From Entrophospora sp. SA101 (Eukaryota > Glomeromycota > Glomeromycetes > Entrophosporales > Entrophosporaceae): a stretch of DNA of 49,435 nucleotides. Position numbers and translations under genes: made by a program. Where the stretch lies: positions 1 through 49,435 of the forward strand of contig CAUDNR010004181.1 in NCBI GenBank assembly GCA_958430865.1. Direction: 5' to 3'. Below are positions 40,871 to 49,435 of this stretch, one piece after another. Every line of letters begins with the position of its first letter. Position 1 is the first letter of the stretch. The notes beneath the pieces are model-generated. The model ran no database searches. It saw nothing but the letters and a program-made list of their open reading frames with translations, and was not told where the DNA came from.

Positions 40871-41383
40871 TAGTGTTTGTTTTGTAATTATTTTCCTAAA
40901 TTCTCTGTTTCTTTAATACTAACCAATTTATAAGTTTGGGTAGGCCTATTCTATAGATTAAATTCATTGCATGTTTATATGCATATTTGTCAGCAATATG
41001 GCCAGCAAGAAAAAAGTCATAAAATAGTCAAAACACGAAAACTATATTAATATTGCATTTCTGAGCATAACTCTCAAATTTAAAAAATCCCATGAAATAA
41101 TATATGGATCACGTAATATTTCAAATTTTTTAATTTTCGAATATTTTGAATATGATGTTAAACAAACATTAATGATCCCTGAAATTCTTGGTAATCAAAA
41201 TGTTCACTTTGTCTGGTATGCCCCATGTTTTATTTTATTTCGTAAAATATGATGTTGATCTCGAGAATAAATAAAAATAATAAAATGGTGGCAGCGGTTA
41301 TTTATTATATAATGAAAAATTCAACATGCGAGATTTTATATTTTTTACGGCAGTGAGATCAGCACAATACCAAATTTCTGTGT
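40871..41383. other. Intergenic, no gene seen
   Basis: AT-rich sequence downstream of the F-box gene; nothing recognised. Confidence 0.5.
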
Positions 41384-43035
41384 TTAAATCCATTCCCAAA
41401 TCCAAAAAAATCCTGAACGATCAACAGCAGCATCATCATCCCAATACCTACCAATGATTCCAAATGCTGTCATAAATCCACAGAAATGACTTTTTTTATC
41501 ACCGTTTTCTGGGTGGCTAGCACATTTAAACTTAACTCTTCTACCCTTATCAATCACACAAGATTCACCTTCAACTTGGTTTTTTTTACCTGAATCATCC
41601 ATCAGATCACCTTTAAATATGTAATTAAATGTATGATCATTATATGGTTTATCAACGTCTTCAATCCCTTCAAAATCATCATAAGGCAAATCTATATTTT
41701 CATTATTTTCATAAAATACTAGATCTAAAACTATCAATTTTTCAACAGCCGAAATTGTTTCATTTGTACATAATCCTGTCCATAAACTAGGTGGTCCATT
41801 TGGCCAATCATATGCATCATTCCGAAGACAAAATAAAATTTTATTTGAACCATATATCTTAAAAATAATAATTTGTAATTAGAAAGTCATAATCCAATAA
41901 CAATCATAACAATAATAATAAATGATATTTGATGGCTAATCAAACTCACATCAACCATATCTGTCCATTGTAACCATTTATCAGCTTTACGAGAATCAAA
42001 CGCAAAGGATGAGGGTAACATTGGCTTTTTACAATCATCTCTAGCACAATATGAGAAGTAAATGTGAAGTGCGTGACATTCGAGCATAGGTAATATTGAA
42101 TCATCGTTAGGATTCCAATTTATAACTCGTTCTCTTAATATTAATGACATTTGTTCAACAATTGTTTCATGCAATTTAGGATCTATTGAGCTTAAATGTA
42201 TAAGTAAATTTCTTTATAATAAAAAATCATTTAAAGATAATTATCATCATCATCACAAACCAAATCCATATGCCAAAAGTATTGAAATAATTTTTAATGA
42301 TATAAAAACACAAGCCAGGTGCTTTAAGGATGTATCCATCCTATTGTATAATGAAAGAAATACCCGGAAGCAAAATTCAGATGCTTTGAAATCTGATAGC
42401 TTTTTGGTGTTTTTGCCATCTATTTTAAATAAGTATTATTAAAAATAATTAAAATTAAAAAGATTTTTTGCGTTTTATCAATTACCATTCTCGGAGACTA
42501 GAATCCATAAACTAGTTAGTACATCTAATACATTGCCTATAATTGACTCTGATGGTGATGTTTGTCCAATATTGCATCCTTCTAATTGTAGAAGACTTGA
42601 GTTCATCATATCAATATTTGTCCGTGATCTTCTATAATAAATTTTTCTAAAATTACAAATTTTAAAGCGACGTTTTCTTGCCAAGATATCATACTCTTTA
42701 CAGAATACATGTTCCCATAAAATATGATCTTTTGAAAACCTACACAAAGTTCTACAAGTTAATGGTAAAGAAATTACAGCGGTTTTAGGAAGATTCGGTT
42801 TCTCTAGCAATATAAGCTCATAAATGATTCGTAAAATTATTTCTGACGGAAGATGAATAAATGAAGTTTGTATTTGATTTTCAGCATCTATATTTTCTGG
42901 TTGATCAGAATCATTCGTTAGATCATATTCCTTAATATCTTCATCTGGTATTAGATCTATATATAATTTTTCTGAACTTGAAGAATCATCACTTTCATAT
43001 TCACACGTTTCTTGAGCTGAGTCATTTTTTGACAT
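41384..43035 (-). CDS. F-box protein, 471 aa
   Basis: Four exons, 43035-42486, 42419-42261, 42182-41950 and 41857-41384, join in frame. An acidic Ser-rich N-terminus (about 1-58) precedes an F-box at about 60-112 (HLPSEIILRIIYELIL, ISLPLTCRTLCRFSKDHILW, EHVFCKEYD), the segment that binds Skp1 in SCF ubiquitin ligases. The rest has no recognised repeats; it contains WNPNDDSILPMLECHALHIY and ends with GRYWDDDAAVDRSGFFWIWE (then WI). This fits substrate-receptor F-box proteins with a lineage-specific C-terminal domain. The third exon was placed at AATAG|AT because the alternative acceptor gives a stop. No defect seen. The unknown gene at 43279 lies upstream on the same strand. Confidence 0.75.
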
Positions 43036-43278
43036 TTTTTTTCAAAAAAAATTTTTATGGCTTTATTTGTTATTTATTTTAATAAAAATTTTTAAAAAAA
43101 ACACTCAAAATCTTTTATTGCACACATTGTGAAGTTCAAGATGATCTGCAACGTATACATGCAATGTATATACGCGACGTGCACTCATTTATAGTTTAAG
43201 CGAGTAATAACTAAAAAACATGATCTATAAAAATAAAATCTAGATATATCGTGTTTAATATTATATATATCTAATCAT

Positions 43279-44831
43279 TTAACCTTGTCTTTTAGGGTAC
43301 CAAAACATTCTTTTAATGATGCATAATAAGCTATTTTGTTGATTTTGTTTATTGGCTACAACGACACCAATAATATTCCATGAAAGTTCATGAAAATCTA
43401 AATCATCACGAACTATTTCTTCTAACTTATCACAACTTAATGGATACCTTAAATTACCATTATTTCTGTCTCCTAAATAAACAGATGGTGATACTATTGA
43501 ATATCTATATTTGCCTTGCTCCTCATTATACGATACTTCATATCTAATTGCAGTGATGAAGAAAGAAAGGTGACAAGGCGAATAAAATTATAATTCTATA
43601 TATTATATAGAACATTATACATATAAAATATAAATTACCTTTCATCATCATTTTCCAAGTATAAAACTTCAGAATATAATCTATTAATTATATATTCACT
43701 GTCCGACATCAACTCGGGTGAATATTTATAGCTAATGATTAATTTTTTAGGGGGGTTATTATTATTATATGAAAATTTTTAAAGAAATAAATTATAATTA
43801 ATTTACCAAGGATCATGTTCGTTATTAAAAATAATTAAAATGGCATTTTGATTATTTGACACATCAAAAGCCTTTTTTCTCATATCAAGATAATTTTTCT
43901 TTCTTTCTTTTATCCCTTTACTACCTTTTGATCTAAAAATTGCTTCACCAATCTAAATTAAAAAATGTATATTTTATTAATATATATATGGGAAGATTGA
44001 TTCTTAAAGTTTTTTTTTGTTACCTGTATTTTTTCTACATTTTCAATTCTGTAACTAACTCCATCATGATTTCCCCAAGACCTACTTTTGTAATTGTTTC
44101 TTTCGGTGCCCTTATAATTGACCAGTTTTGGGTACGCGCGAATCGTAACATGAAGATCATAATTAGGTTGCTTTTGTAGTATCTTTGAGTTATTATATTC
44201 AGGAGGAATAAAAAATCCAGAGTGTATAAGAGCTTTAATACATTATTAATTTCACAAATAAATAATATTTTTTATTAATTTCATCAAAATCGTCATTAAT
44301 TTTTTAAACAGGGAATGATTTTTTTATCTAATTACCTGCAACAATATCTGAATCATCACAATAAATATCTGTTCCCCATAAAAAATAACCTTTAACTTTA
44401 TTATTATCCCATGTCAAATGTTCAGCCTGTATCCAAATTTCCAATAAACCATTTTCATTGAATTCCAACGGTGGAATAATTTCCTTGGGATTATAAAGTA
44501 AATGACCTTCAACATTCAAATCAGTATATAATTATTACTATTATTGAACATAAAAGTCAAAAACTCAGTAACAACATATTAAGCGAATAAATTATTAACA
44601 AACCAAGATGTTTTTCTTTTATATCGTTCATGTTTAAGGATTCATCATTATGAACAATCACATGCGAAATTTCTTCAAGTTTAGGAATATTATTATCTTT
44701 ATGACCTTCAATTTTAACTTTTATATCGTCCTCATAATAATCACCATTATTTTCACTGTCATCATCATCATTTACATAATCGTTAAAAGAAATTATCTCG
44801 AATTTCTCATTTATTTTTTGATAATTGATTT
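43279..44831 (-). CDS. Unknown multi-exon protein, 5' end not found
   Basis: Six exons join in frame: 44831-44604, 44506-44336, 44232-44024, 43952-43807, 43731-43639, 43543-43279 (about 370 aa). Motifs visible include HLLYNPKEIIPPLEFNENGL, GTDIYCDDSDIV, HSGFFIPPEYNNSKILQKQP, WGNHDGVSYRIENVEKIQIG, NQNAILIIFNNEHDPW and IVRDDLDFHELSWNIIGVVV. I do not recognise the family. The first listed exon starts in phase 2 after an acceptor-like AAAAAG, so at least one 5' exon is missing from this model or lost. A 65-base piece of its last exon recurs at the right window edge on the same strand, so it has a paralogue there. All introns are GT-AG. Confidence 0.6.
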
Positions 44832-44893
44832 CTTTTTATTATATATAGCATAATTTATTAAAAGCATCTTTAACTTATACATATTTTTTATAG

Positions 44894-45001
44894 GTGTTTT
44901 ACTCTTCAAATTCAGTTGTATTTCAAGAAGCTGAAAATAGAAAATGGACAATTCTTGCTGTAATTGATGCTTTACTTGTAAAGAAAACGTTTGATTTTTA
45001 A
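44894..45001 (+). pseudogene. Isolated 3' exon of an unknown gene
   Basis: After a TTTTATAG acceptor the plus strand reads VFYSSNSVVFQEAENRKWTI then LAVIDALLVKKTFDF and a stop. It looks coding, but no preceding exon is visible; the upstream sequence belongs to the minus-strand gene. Probably a gene fragment. Confidence 0.35.
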
Positions 45002-45906
45002 AACTATTTTTATCATGTATTTATTTATTTATTTATTTATTTATGTAAGGAATGAACAATGCAACATTTTTCATATAAACTTTAGTTTTTTGCTTAAAAA
45101 GGAAATTATAAGTTTTGTTTATTAGCAATAATTAATTCTTTATTAAGAACGGCAACTCTACGACTAATACATGATAGTAAGCTTTTATGAAGAACCATCC
45201 ACACAGAGTTGCAGTTCCAAAACCTTATCCGAGTTCCTATTAAAAATACTATTGCAAAATACATCCTTGGATGCCAGAGTTTCCATATATCATGAACGTC
45301 CCTCTATCCGTCATTTAAACACTATACATCTACCAGAAATAAAGACAAGTTAATTCTCAAAGTGTTTTACTATTTTTAAATGAACAGTTATTGTTTTATA
45401 ACAGATAATAGCATACACGAAATAGTAATAGGTTTATTTCATTTTGACAATCATGGTTCTGACTAAATTTGGAAATTTGGAAATTTGAAATTCTAAATTA
45501 AAAAAATATATATTGGTTTTTAAAGGTAAAGTTTTTCAATAAATATGTGTTAGATACCCAGAGGGTTATTTTATAGAAGATAGATTTTTATTGATTATTA
45601 TTTTCTTTTTTACAATATTTTTTACTATTCTAAATCTCTTATTATTTTCTTATACTGAAAACTGAGATCAAACAAGAATATACTTACAATTGATAAGCAT
45701 AATCCCATATGAATTCTTTTGTATCATTAAAGGAAATTTTTCATTGACAGATTTTTTAAAATAAGTTTCCTATAATGAAAGACTTTAATTAGATATTTTC
45801 AAAGTCCAGTCAATGATAGTAATGAAGTTCTTCTTTATATACCTTCACCATTTCTATAATTAGTTGTTTAATATTATTGTCTTTGTTAATATTAATTGGC
45901 GTGGGA
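45002..45906. other. Gene-free stretch
   Basis: Contains a TTTA microsatellite (about 45021-45043) and a short less AT-rich patch at 45170-45350 open on both strands without recognised family. Otherwise AT-rich filler. Confidence 0.45.
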
Positions 45907-46059
45907 CAGGGTTGGCAAATTGACTGGTCCATCGAGAATGGATGGATTTGGACTGGTCCATTGCCATTAATAAAATACTAAATATGGTTATAGTGCTACA
46001 CTAATGGACCCAATGGACTACCAATAGACCATCAATGGACCACACATTTGCCAACCCTG
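45907..46059. mobile_element. hAT-type MITE, 153 bp
   Basis: Ends are inverted repeats beginning CAGGGTTGGCAAAT on both sides, and CAGGG fits the hAT consensus YARNG. Flanks GCGTGGGA (45899-45906) and ATGTGGGA (46060-46067) agree at 6 of 8 positions, a decayed 8-bp target duplication. The interior carries repeated ATGGACC/GGTCCAT words and no ORF. Confidence 0.75.
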
Positions 46060-46483
46060 ATGTGGGATATGTCATCGTTATTTGATTTGGTGTAATATCA
46101 ATATTGTAAAATGCTAAACTCACAAAATTAATGTTTATTTAAAAACTTTTTTACTCGTTATGAGGACTTTTTTTTCATTTTTCCATTTTTAACTAATTCA
46201 GAAATATTTTTTCCGTCACTGCCAATTATTCACTCTTCATTTACCAACTTATCCATATTTTCTTGATCTGAAATCTCATCATTAAATATTATTTACATCA
46301 ATTATAGTTGGGGATTCTTCAATTATTGTGTGCAAGAATGTTGTGGTGTTCCTAAATTGGCCGAATTGTTTGAATAATCAGAAATAGGTTCTGTTGAAGC
46401 ATTATTACATTCATCTGAAAAGGATTAGGTAATTTTTGATCTCTAATATAATATATTCATTCCCTTTAGAATCAGAGTCATAG

Positions 46484-46616
46484 TAGTGATGTTAGCCGGC
46501 TAAGCCTTTTACTACCTAAATTGGTAATTTTATTTCTATAACCAGAAGGTAACGCGGAAATCTATTACCAAATTTAGGGATTATGTATGCAGATTATTGG
46601 CCGGCTAACATCACTA
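46484..46616. mobile_element. MITE with TAGTGATGTTAGCCGGC ends, 133 bp
   Basis: Inverted ends TAGTGATGTTAGCCGGCYAA with one mismatch. Flanks AGAGTCATAG and AAAGTCATAG match at 9 of 10 positions, so the target duplication is probably 9-10 bp, more like Mutator-type than hAT elements. Inside, ACCTAAATTGGTAAT and ATTACCAAATTTAGG form a second inverted pair. No ORF. Confidence 0.7.
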
Positions 46617-46994
46617 AAAGTCATAGCAATAGTAATAGTACAATATATTAAATTGTAAATATTCATGCATGTACCAACACGGAAGTTACATAAAATAAAC
46701 ATAATAATAACTACCTTTTTGGTGACATTTTTCTCTCGATCTAATATCAATTGAATCAATTAATATAAATATTATTAAAATTTTATCAATTTATATATAT
46801 AGTAATAGGCCAATACCAAGTGGAAGAGCACCGTCAAACAAACGTGCATTATCCTTGCTGTCAAAGTGATTAAACAATTTGTCATAAAATGAGTTAAAAA
46901 GTAATAGCAATTATAACAATAACCAGAATGATGAGTCATTCTTTCTAAATAGCTAGAGTGACGATAACCACCATTCTTATGATTAAATACTTAC
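46617..46994. other. Intron-like AT-rich sequence
   Basis: No gene. Right part lies just inside the splice donor of the exon at 46995-47081. Confidence 0.4.
46953..46979 (-). repeat. Splice-site-adjacent motif, occurrence 3
   Basis: Minus strand: TAAGAATGGTGGTTATCG then TCACTCTAG, 15 bases inside the GTAAGT donor at 46994. Only two bases differ from the motif at 39993-40019. Confidence 0.5.
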
Positions 46995-47081
46995 CCACTG
47001 CCTCCTTCAAATTCTTTATTTCTTCTTTGCTTTGATTTTTTGTCTTGTGGTATTAATAAGCGATGAATGTCAAAATTTCCT
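46995..47081 (-). pseudogene. Single Lys/Arg-rich exon of unknown gene
   Basis: Between a TCTTAG acceptor and a GTAAGT donor the minus strand reads GNFDIHRLLIPQDKKSKQRR then NKEFEGGSG, with a nuclear-localisation-like basic cluster. Start and downstream exons are not visible, so it may be a fragment. Confidence 0.35.
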
Positions 47082-47386
47082 CTAAGAGGAAAATAGAATC
47101 AACAAATTAAAAAAAGTGAAGATAGCCAGCAAAAGGATGAAAGCTGAAAGCAATAAACGAGGATTTAATTATCACTAGCTTAAAAAAGTAACTAAAATAT
47201 TTAAATGTGTAAGAGCCTAAATACTGGTCACGCTAAATAAAAGTCAAAGTAAAACAAATCAAACAAGTCAAGGCTCAGCATGAGTTTATGTTTTCAGATT
47301 ACTGATGGATCAAGATCGCCAGTGTACTACATGAAATTCATTTGTTCACTTTATTATTATTATTAATTTATTATTATTAAAAATAT

Positions 47387-48971
47387 TTATTGAAAAGCTA
47401 CATCAAATTTCTCAGCATAAACTTTTCCACCGCCACTTGAGAATCCAGTACCTAAAAAAAATTAAATAAAATGTCAATTAATTGATTAATAATTATCAAA
47501 ATAAAAAATATGACTTTCTTTTACCTTCACCAGACATGTCAGTGATATCTTTTTCTTTACATTTAAAATCACAAACAAAGCAACGTTTTGATTTTTTCAC
47601 AAATTTATCAACGCAAATCTTACAAATAACATGACCACAAGGTTTTATCACTAATAATTATTAATATAAATAGTAAGCGTTTGATCCGGTATTTAAACAT
47701 AATAAATATTAATATAAATATAAATATTTGAAATAAAAAACTCACAACAAATCTTTAAAGAATTTGTTAATGTTTTACGACATGATGGACAAATATAATG
47801 AATCTTTTTTGAATCTGAGTCTTTTGTTTCAGTAAATTTTGTCGCAACCAAATTTTTAACACTATTAAAAAATTTTTATTAATAAAATTGCAAAGCCCAT
47901 AAAAATAATCAACAAATAAATACCTTAAAGAGTGTTCCGGATTAGTTGCAGTACACATTGTTTGTAATTTTATAGATTTAATTTTATCAGGATCAGCCGA
48001 TGGTGTTAAAGAAGGCTTTTTTATAAAATCGTAAATAATATAATGATAATAATAATAACAATAACAATAATTAATTGATTTCTTAAAAAATTAAGAAATA
48101 ATATAAAAAGGAACCTTACCAGCCAAAAATTAGGTAACTTTGGTTTTGACAATGCAATCTAAAACAAATGACTTGTTAAATAAATAAATATAAATATTAT
48201 TACAATTAATTATTAATTATTATTATTATTATTTATTTCGAAACCTCTTCTTCCTCTATTTTTTTTAATGCTTCTTCTTTTTCACGTTTTGATACCGCTG
48301 CAAGATCTTCTTCATCTAATTGAAAACTTCTTTTTTTACTTGCAACTATAATATTTATACTTGTATTAATATCATATAAATTATATCATAAAAAACATTT
48401 TTAAATAAATAAATTCTACCTTTAGATTTATTATCTTCAATCAATTTTATTAATGACGATGGTGATGATGACGATAATGACGATAATGACGATGATGATA
48501 AAGATTTGTTTTCAAGAGTTTTCGTGTCTTGTTTAAATTCACTTGGGGTTATTTTTACTTGTTGCCTTTCAAAATCTTGTATAATGGCTTCTTTAGCCAG
48601 TCCATCCTTTCGTTTGACTTCTTCGATCTCATCTTTTGCCCTTTCTTCCAATAATTTTTGTTGACGTAGTATTTCTTTTTTTTGTGCCAAAATATTTTCT
48701 AATATACATTCTTTACAATATAAATGACCATGTGAACAACAAACAGGATCACGAGCTCTCTGAAGGCATAGATAACAAGCATCAACTTCACGCATTGAAT
48801 CTCTTCCTAATCGTTGCTAAGAAAAATTAATGGAAATTTATTATGATTATTTAGATTGCAAAATGCGCTATTAAAGTATATATATACCTTTTTTGTCCCA
48901 TATTCTAAGGATTTAGTTTCAGCATATGTGAAAAACGAAAGTGCTGTATTATTTTTGCTATGACGAGGCAT
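47387..48971 (-). CDS. NOSIP-family U-box/RING-like protein, 339 aa
   Basis: Eight exons, 48971-48888, 48816-48420, 48345-48245, 48158-48120, 48015-47924, 47861-47746, 47650-47525, 47451-47387, join in frame. The start MPRHSKNNTALSFFTYAETK, then YGTKKQRLGRDS, matches NOSIP (nitric-oxide-synthase-interacting protein), a conserved nuclear E3-like, spliceosome-associated protein. The first half-finger has C42, C45 and GHLYC-x2-C (59-65), then the conserved LENILAQKKEILRQQK helix. A long coiled-coil and Ser-rich linker follows. The second finger is at about 262-303 (YICPSC, KPCGHVICKIC, RCFVC). The end SGGGKVYAEKFDVAFQ matches the family's C-terminal glycine-rich tail. Length agrees with the roughly 300 aa of animal NOSIP. 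The second intron starts GTAGAA rather than GTAAGT. Shares a short divergent promoter with the next gene. Confidence 0.88.
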
Positions 48972-49115
48972 TTCTAAAATTTTTTGGGGAAATGTAATAG
49001 TAATAGCTGCAATGGCGATCTTAATTCAAATTTCTATTTTAGTCAAACTTATTAAACACAAAAAATAATTTATTTCAAATTTTACAAATTTTACGTAAAA
49101 TTTTTTTTTCAAATT
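48972..49115. promoter_or_regulatory. Divergent promoter between NOSIP and the 49116 gene
   Basis: 144 bases between two head-to-head start codons, with A- and T-runs but no recognised specific site. Confidence 0.5.
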
Positions 49116-49397
49116 ATGGATCATTCTTCTCAAAAACGGCATATTTCAGAGGATCATTTGAACGATGAACAAAATCAACAAACTCTAAATAACTCTGAAA
49201 CACGTTCTAAAAGGCCCAAGATTACATTACCACCACCAATGAATACTTTACAAACACCACAATTTGAAAAGATCGGCTCATGGAGTTTACCTCCTTTAAC
49301 CTTTTCCTCCAAATTTCCTCCCAATCATTCTTCTAACGTGTTTGATCAGTCGCCACCACTAATACCAACACCAACAATATTCCATGATAATTCATGA
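49116..49397 (+). CDS. Start of an unknown Pro/Ser-rich protein, partial
   Basis: Opens with MDHSSQKRHISEDHLNDEQN and continues with a basic cluster (RSKRPKITLPPPMN) and Pro/Ser-rich, probably disordered sequence (SWSLPPLTFSSKFPPNHSSN). The open frame stops at 49395-49397, but its last stretch from about 49371 is antisense to a paralogue of the 43.3-kb gene, so the true first exon may end earlier or the gene may be fused to a fragment. Family unknown. Confidence 0.5.
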   Translation: MDHSSQKRHISEDHLNDEQNQQTLNNSETRSKRPKITLPPPMNTLQTPQFEKIGSWSLPPLTFSSKFPPNHSSNVFDQSPPLIPTPTIFHDNS

Positions 49398-49435
49398 AAA
49401 TCTAAATCATCCCGAATTATTTCATCCAACTTATC
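49371..49435 (-). pseudogene. Fragment paralogous to the last exon of the 43.3-kb gene
   Basis: Minus strand reads DKLDEIIRDDLDFHELSWNI, against DKLEEIVRDDLDFHELSWNI in the gene at 43279-44831. The homology runs to the window edge and begins abruptly inside the plus-strand ORF, so it is either a separate gene overlapping it tail-on or an inserted fragment. Confidence 0.6.

Noticed and set aside
1..49435. tRNA, rRNA or other structured RNA genes
   Set aside because: No tRNA A/B-box pairs with cloverleaf context or rRNA-like segments were recognised on either strand by eye; a covariance search could not be run.

Overview
The window looks like nuclear DNA of an arbuscular mycorrhizal fungus of the Rhizophagus/Glomeromycotina type. 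This is inferred from strongly AT-rich sequence, short GTAAGT/GTATGT...AG introns in almost every gene, Asn/Ser/Gln homopolymer runs inside proteins, many decayed DNA transposons (hAT, pogo/Tigger, Tc1, a Plavaka-like element) and ordinary fungal housekeeping genes. No species can be proven by eye.

Layout. (a) 1-887: two short overlapping minus-strand ORFs of bacterial style, abutting the C-terminal end of a hAT transposase. (b) 855-12388 and 12399-23500: an approximately 11.5-kb segment present twice in direct orientation, separated by a 10-N assembly gap. Each copy carries a broken RING-like gene, a complete Cdt2/DTL-type WD40 gene (minus), a secreted phosphoesterase-family gene (plus), a biotin-protein ligase (plus), a pogo/Tigger transposon and a decayed coiled-coil ORF. 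Copy 2 has a 441-bp deletion that removes the end of the ligase gene and the left end of the transposon, and a tract of dense substitutions inside the transposon. (c) 23.5-28.9 kb: a RecQ-type helicase pseudogene broken by a stop, a frameshift and a 255-bp hAT MITE with perfect 8-bp target duplication, then a 1,023-bp hAT element with GC-rich ends. (d) 29.5-34.2 kb: an apparently intact 7-exon Plavaka-like transposase (850 aa) and a divergently transcribed unknown gene, separated by an array of direct repeats. (e) 34.2-40.9 kb: gene-poor DNA with a 45-bp minisatellite, a complex AT-rich satellite, a truncated Tc1 element and a small island of higher GC with coding fragments. (f) 41.4-49.4 kb: an intact F-box gene, an unrecognised multi-exon gene, two MITEs, an intact NOSIP homologue and, divergent from it, the start of another gene.

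How the genes relate. There is no operon-like functional cluster. Cdt2 and the phosphoesterase share a 244-bp divergent promoter holding an ACGCGT box, and NOSIP shares a 144-bp divergent promoter with its neighbour. Cdt2 (CRL4 adaptor), the F-box protein (SCF adaptor) and NOSIP (U-box/RING-like) all belong to ubiquitin pathways, but their proximity may be chance. The most notable points are the tandem duplication with a conversion-like tract, catalytic-residue loss in the phosphoesterase, recurrent C-to-T-type stop codons in mobile or decayed genes, a short motif found just inside 5' splice sites at three unrelated loci, and the Plavaka/unknown-gene divergent pair.
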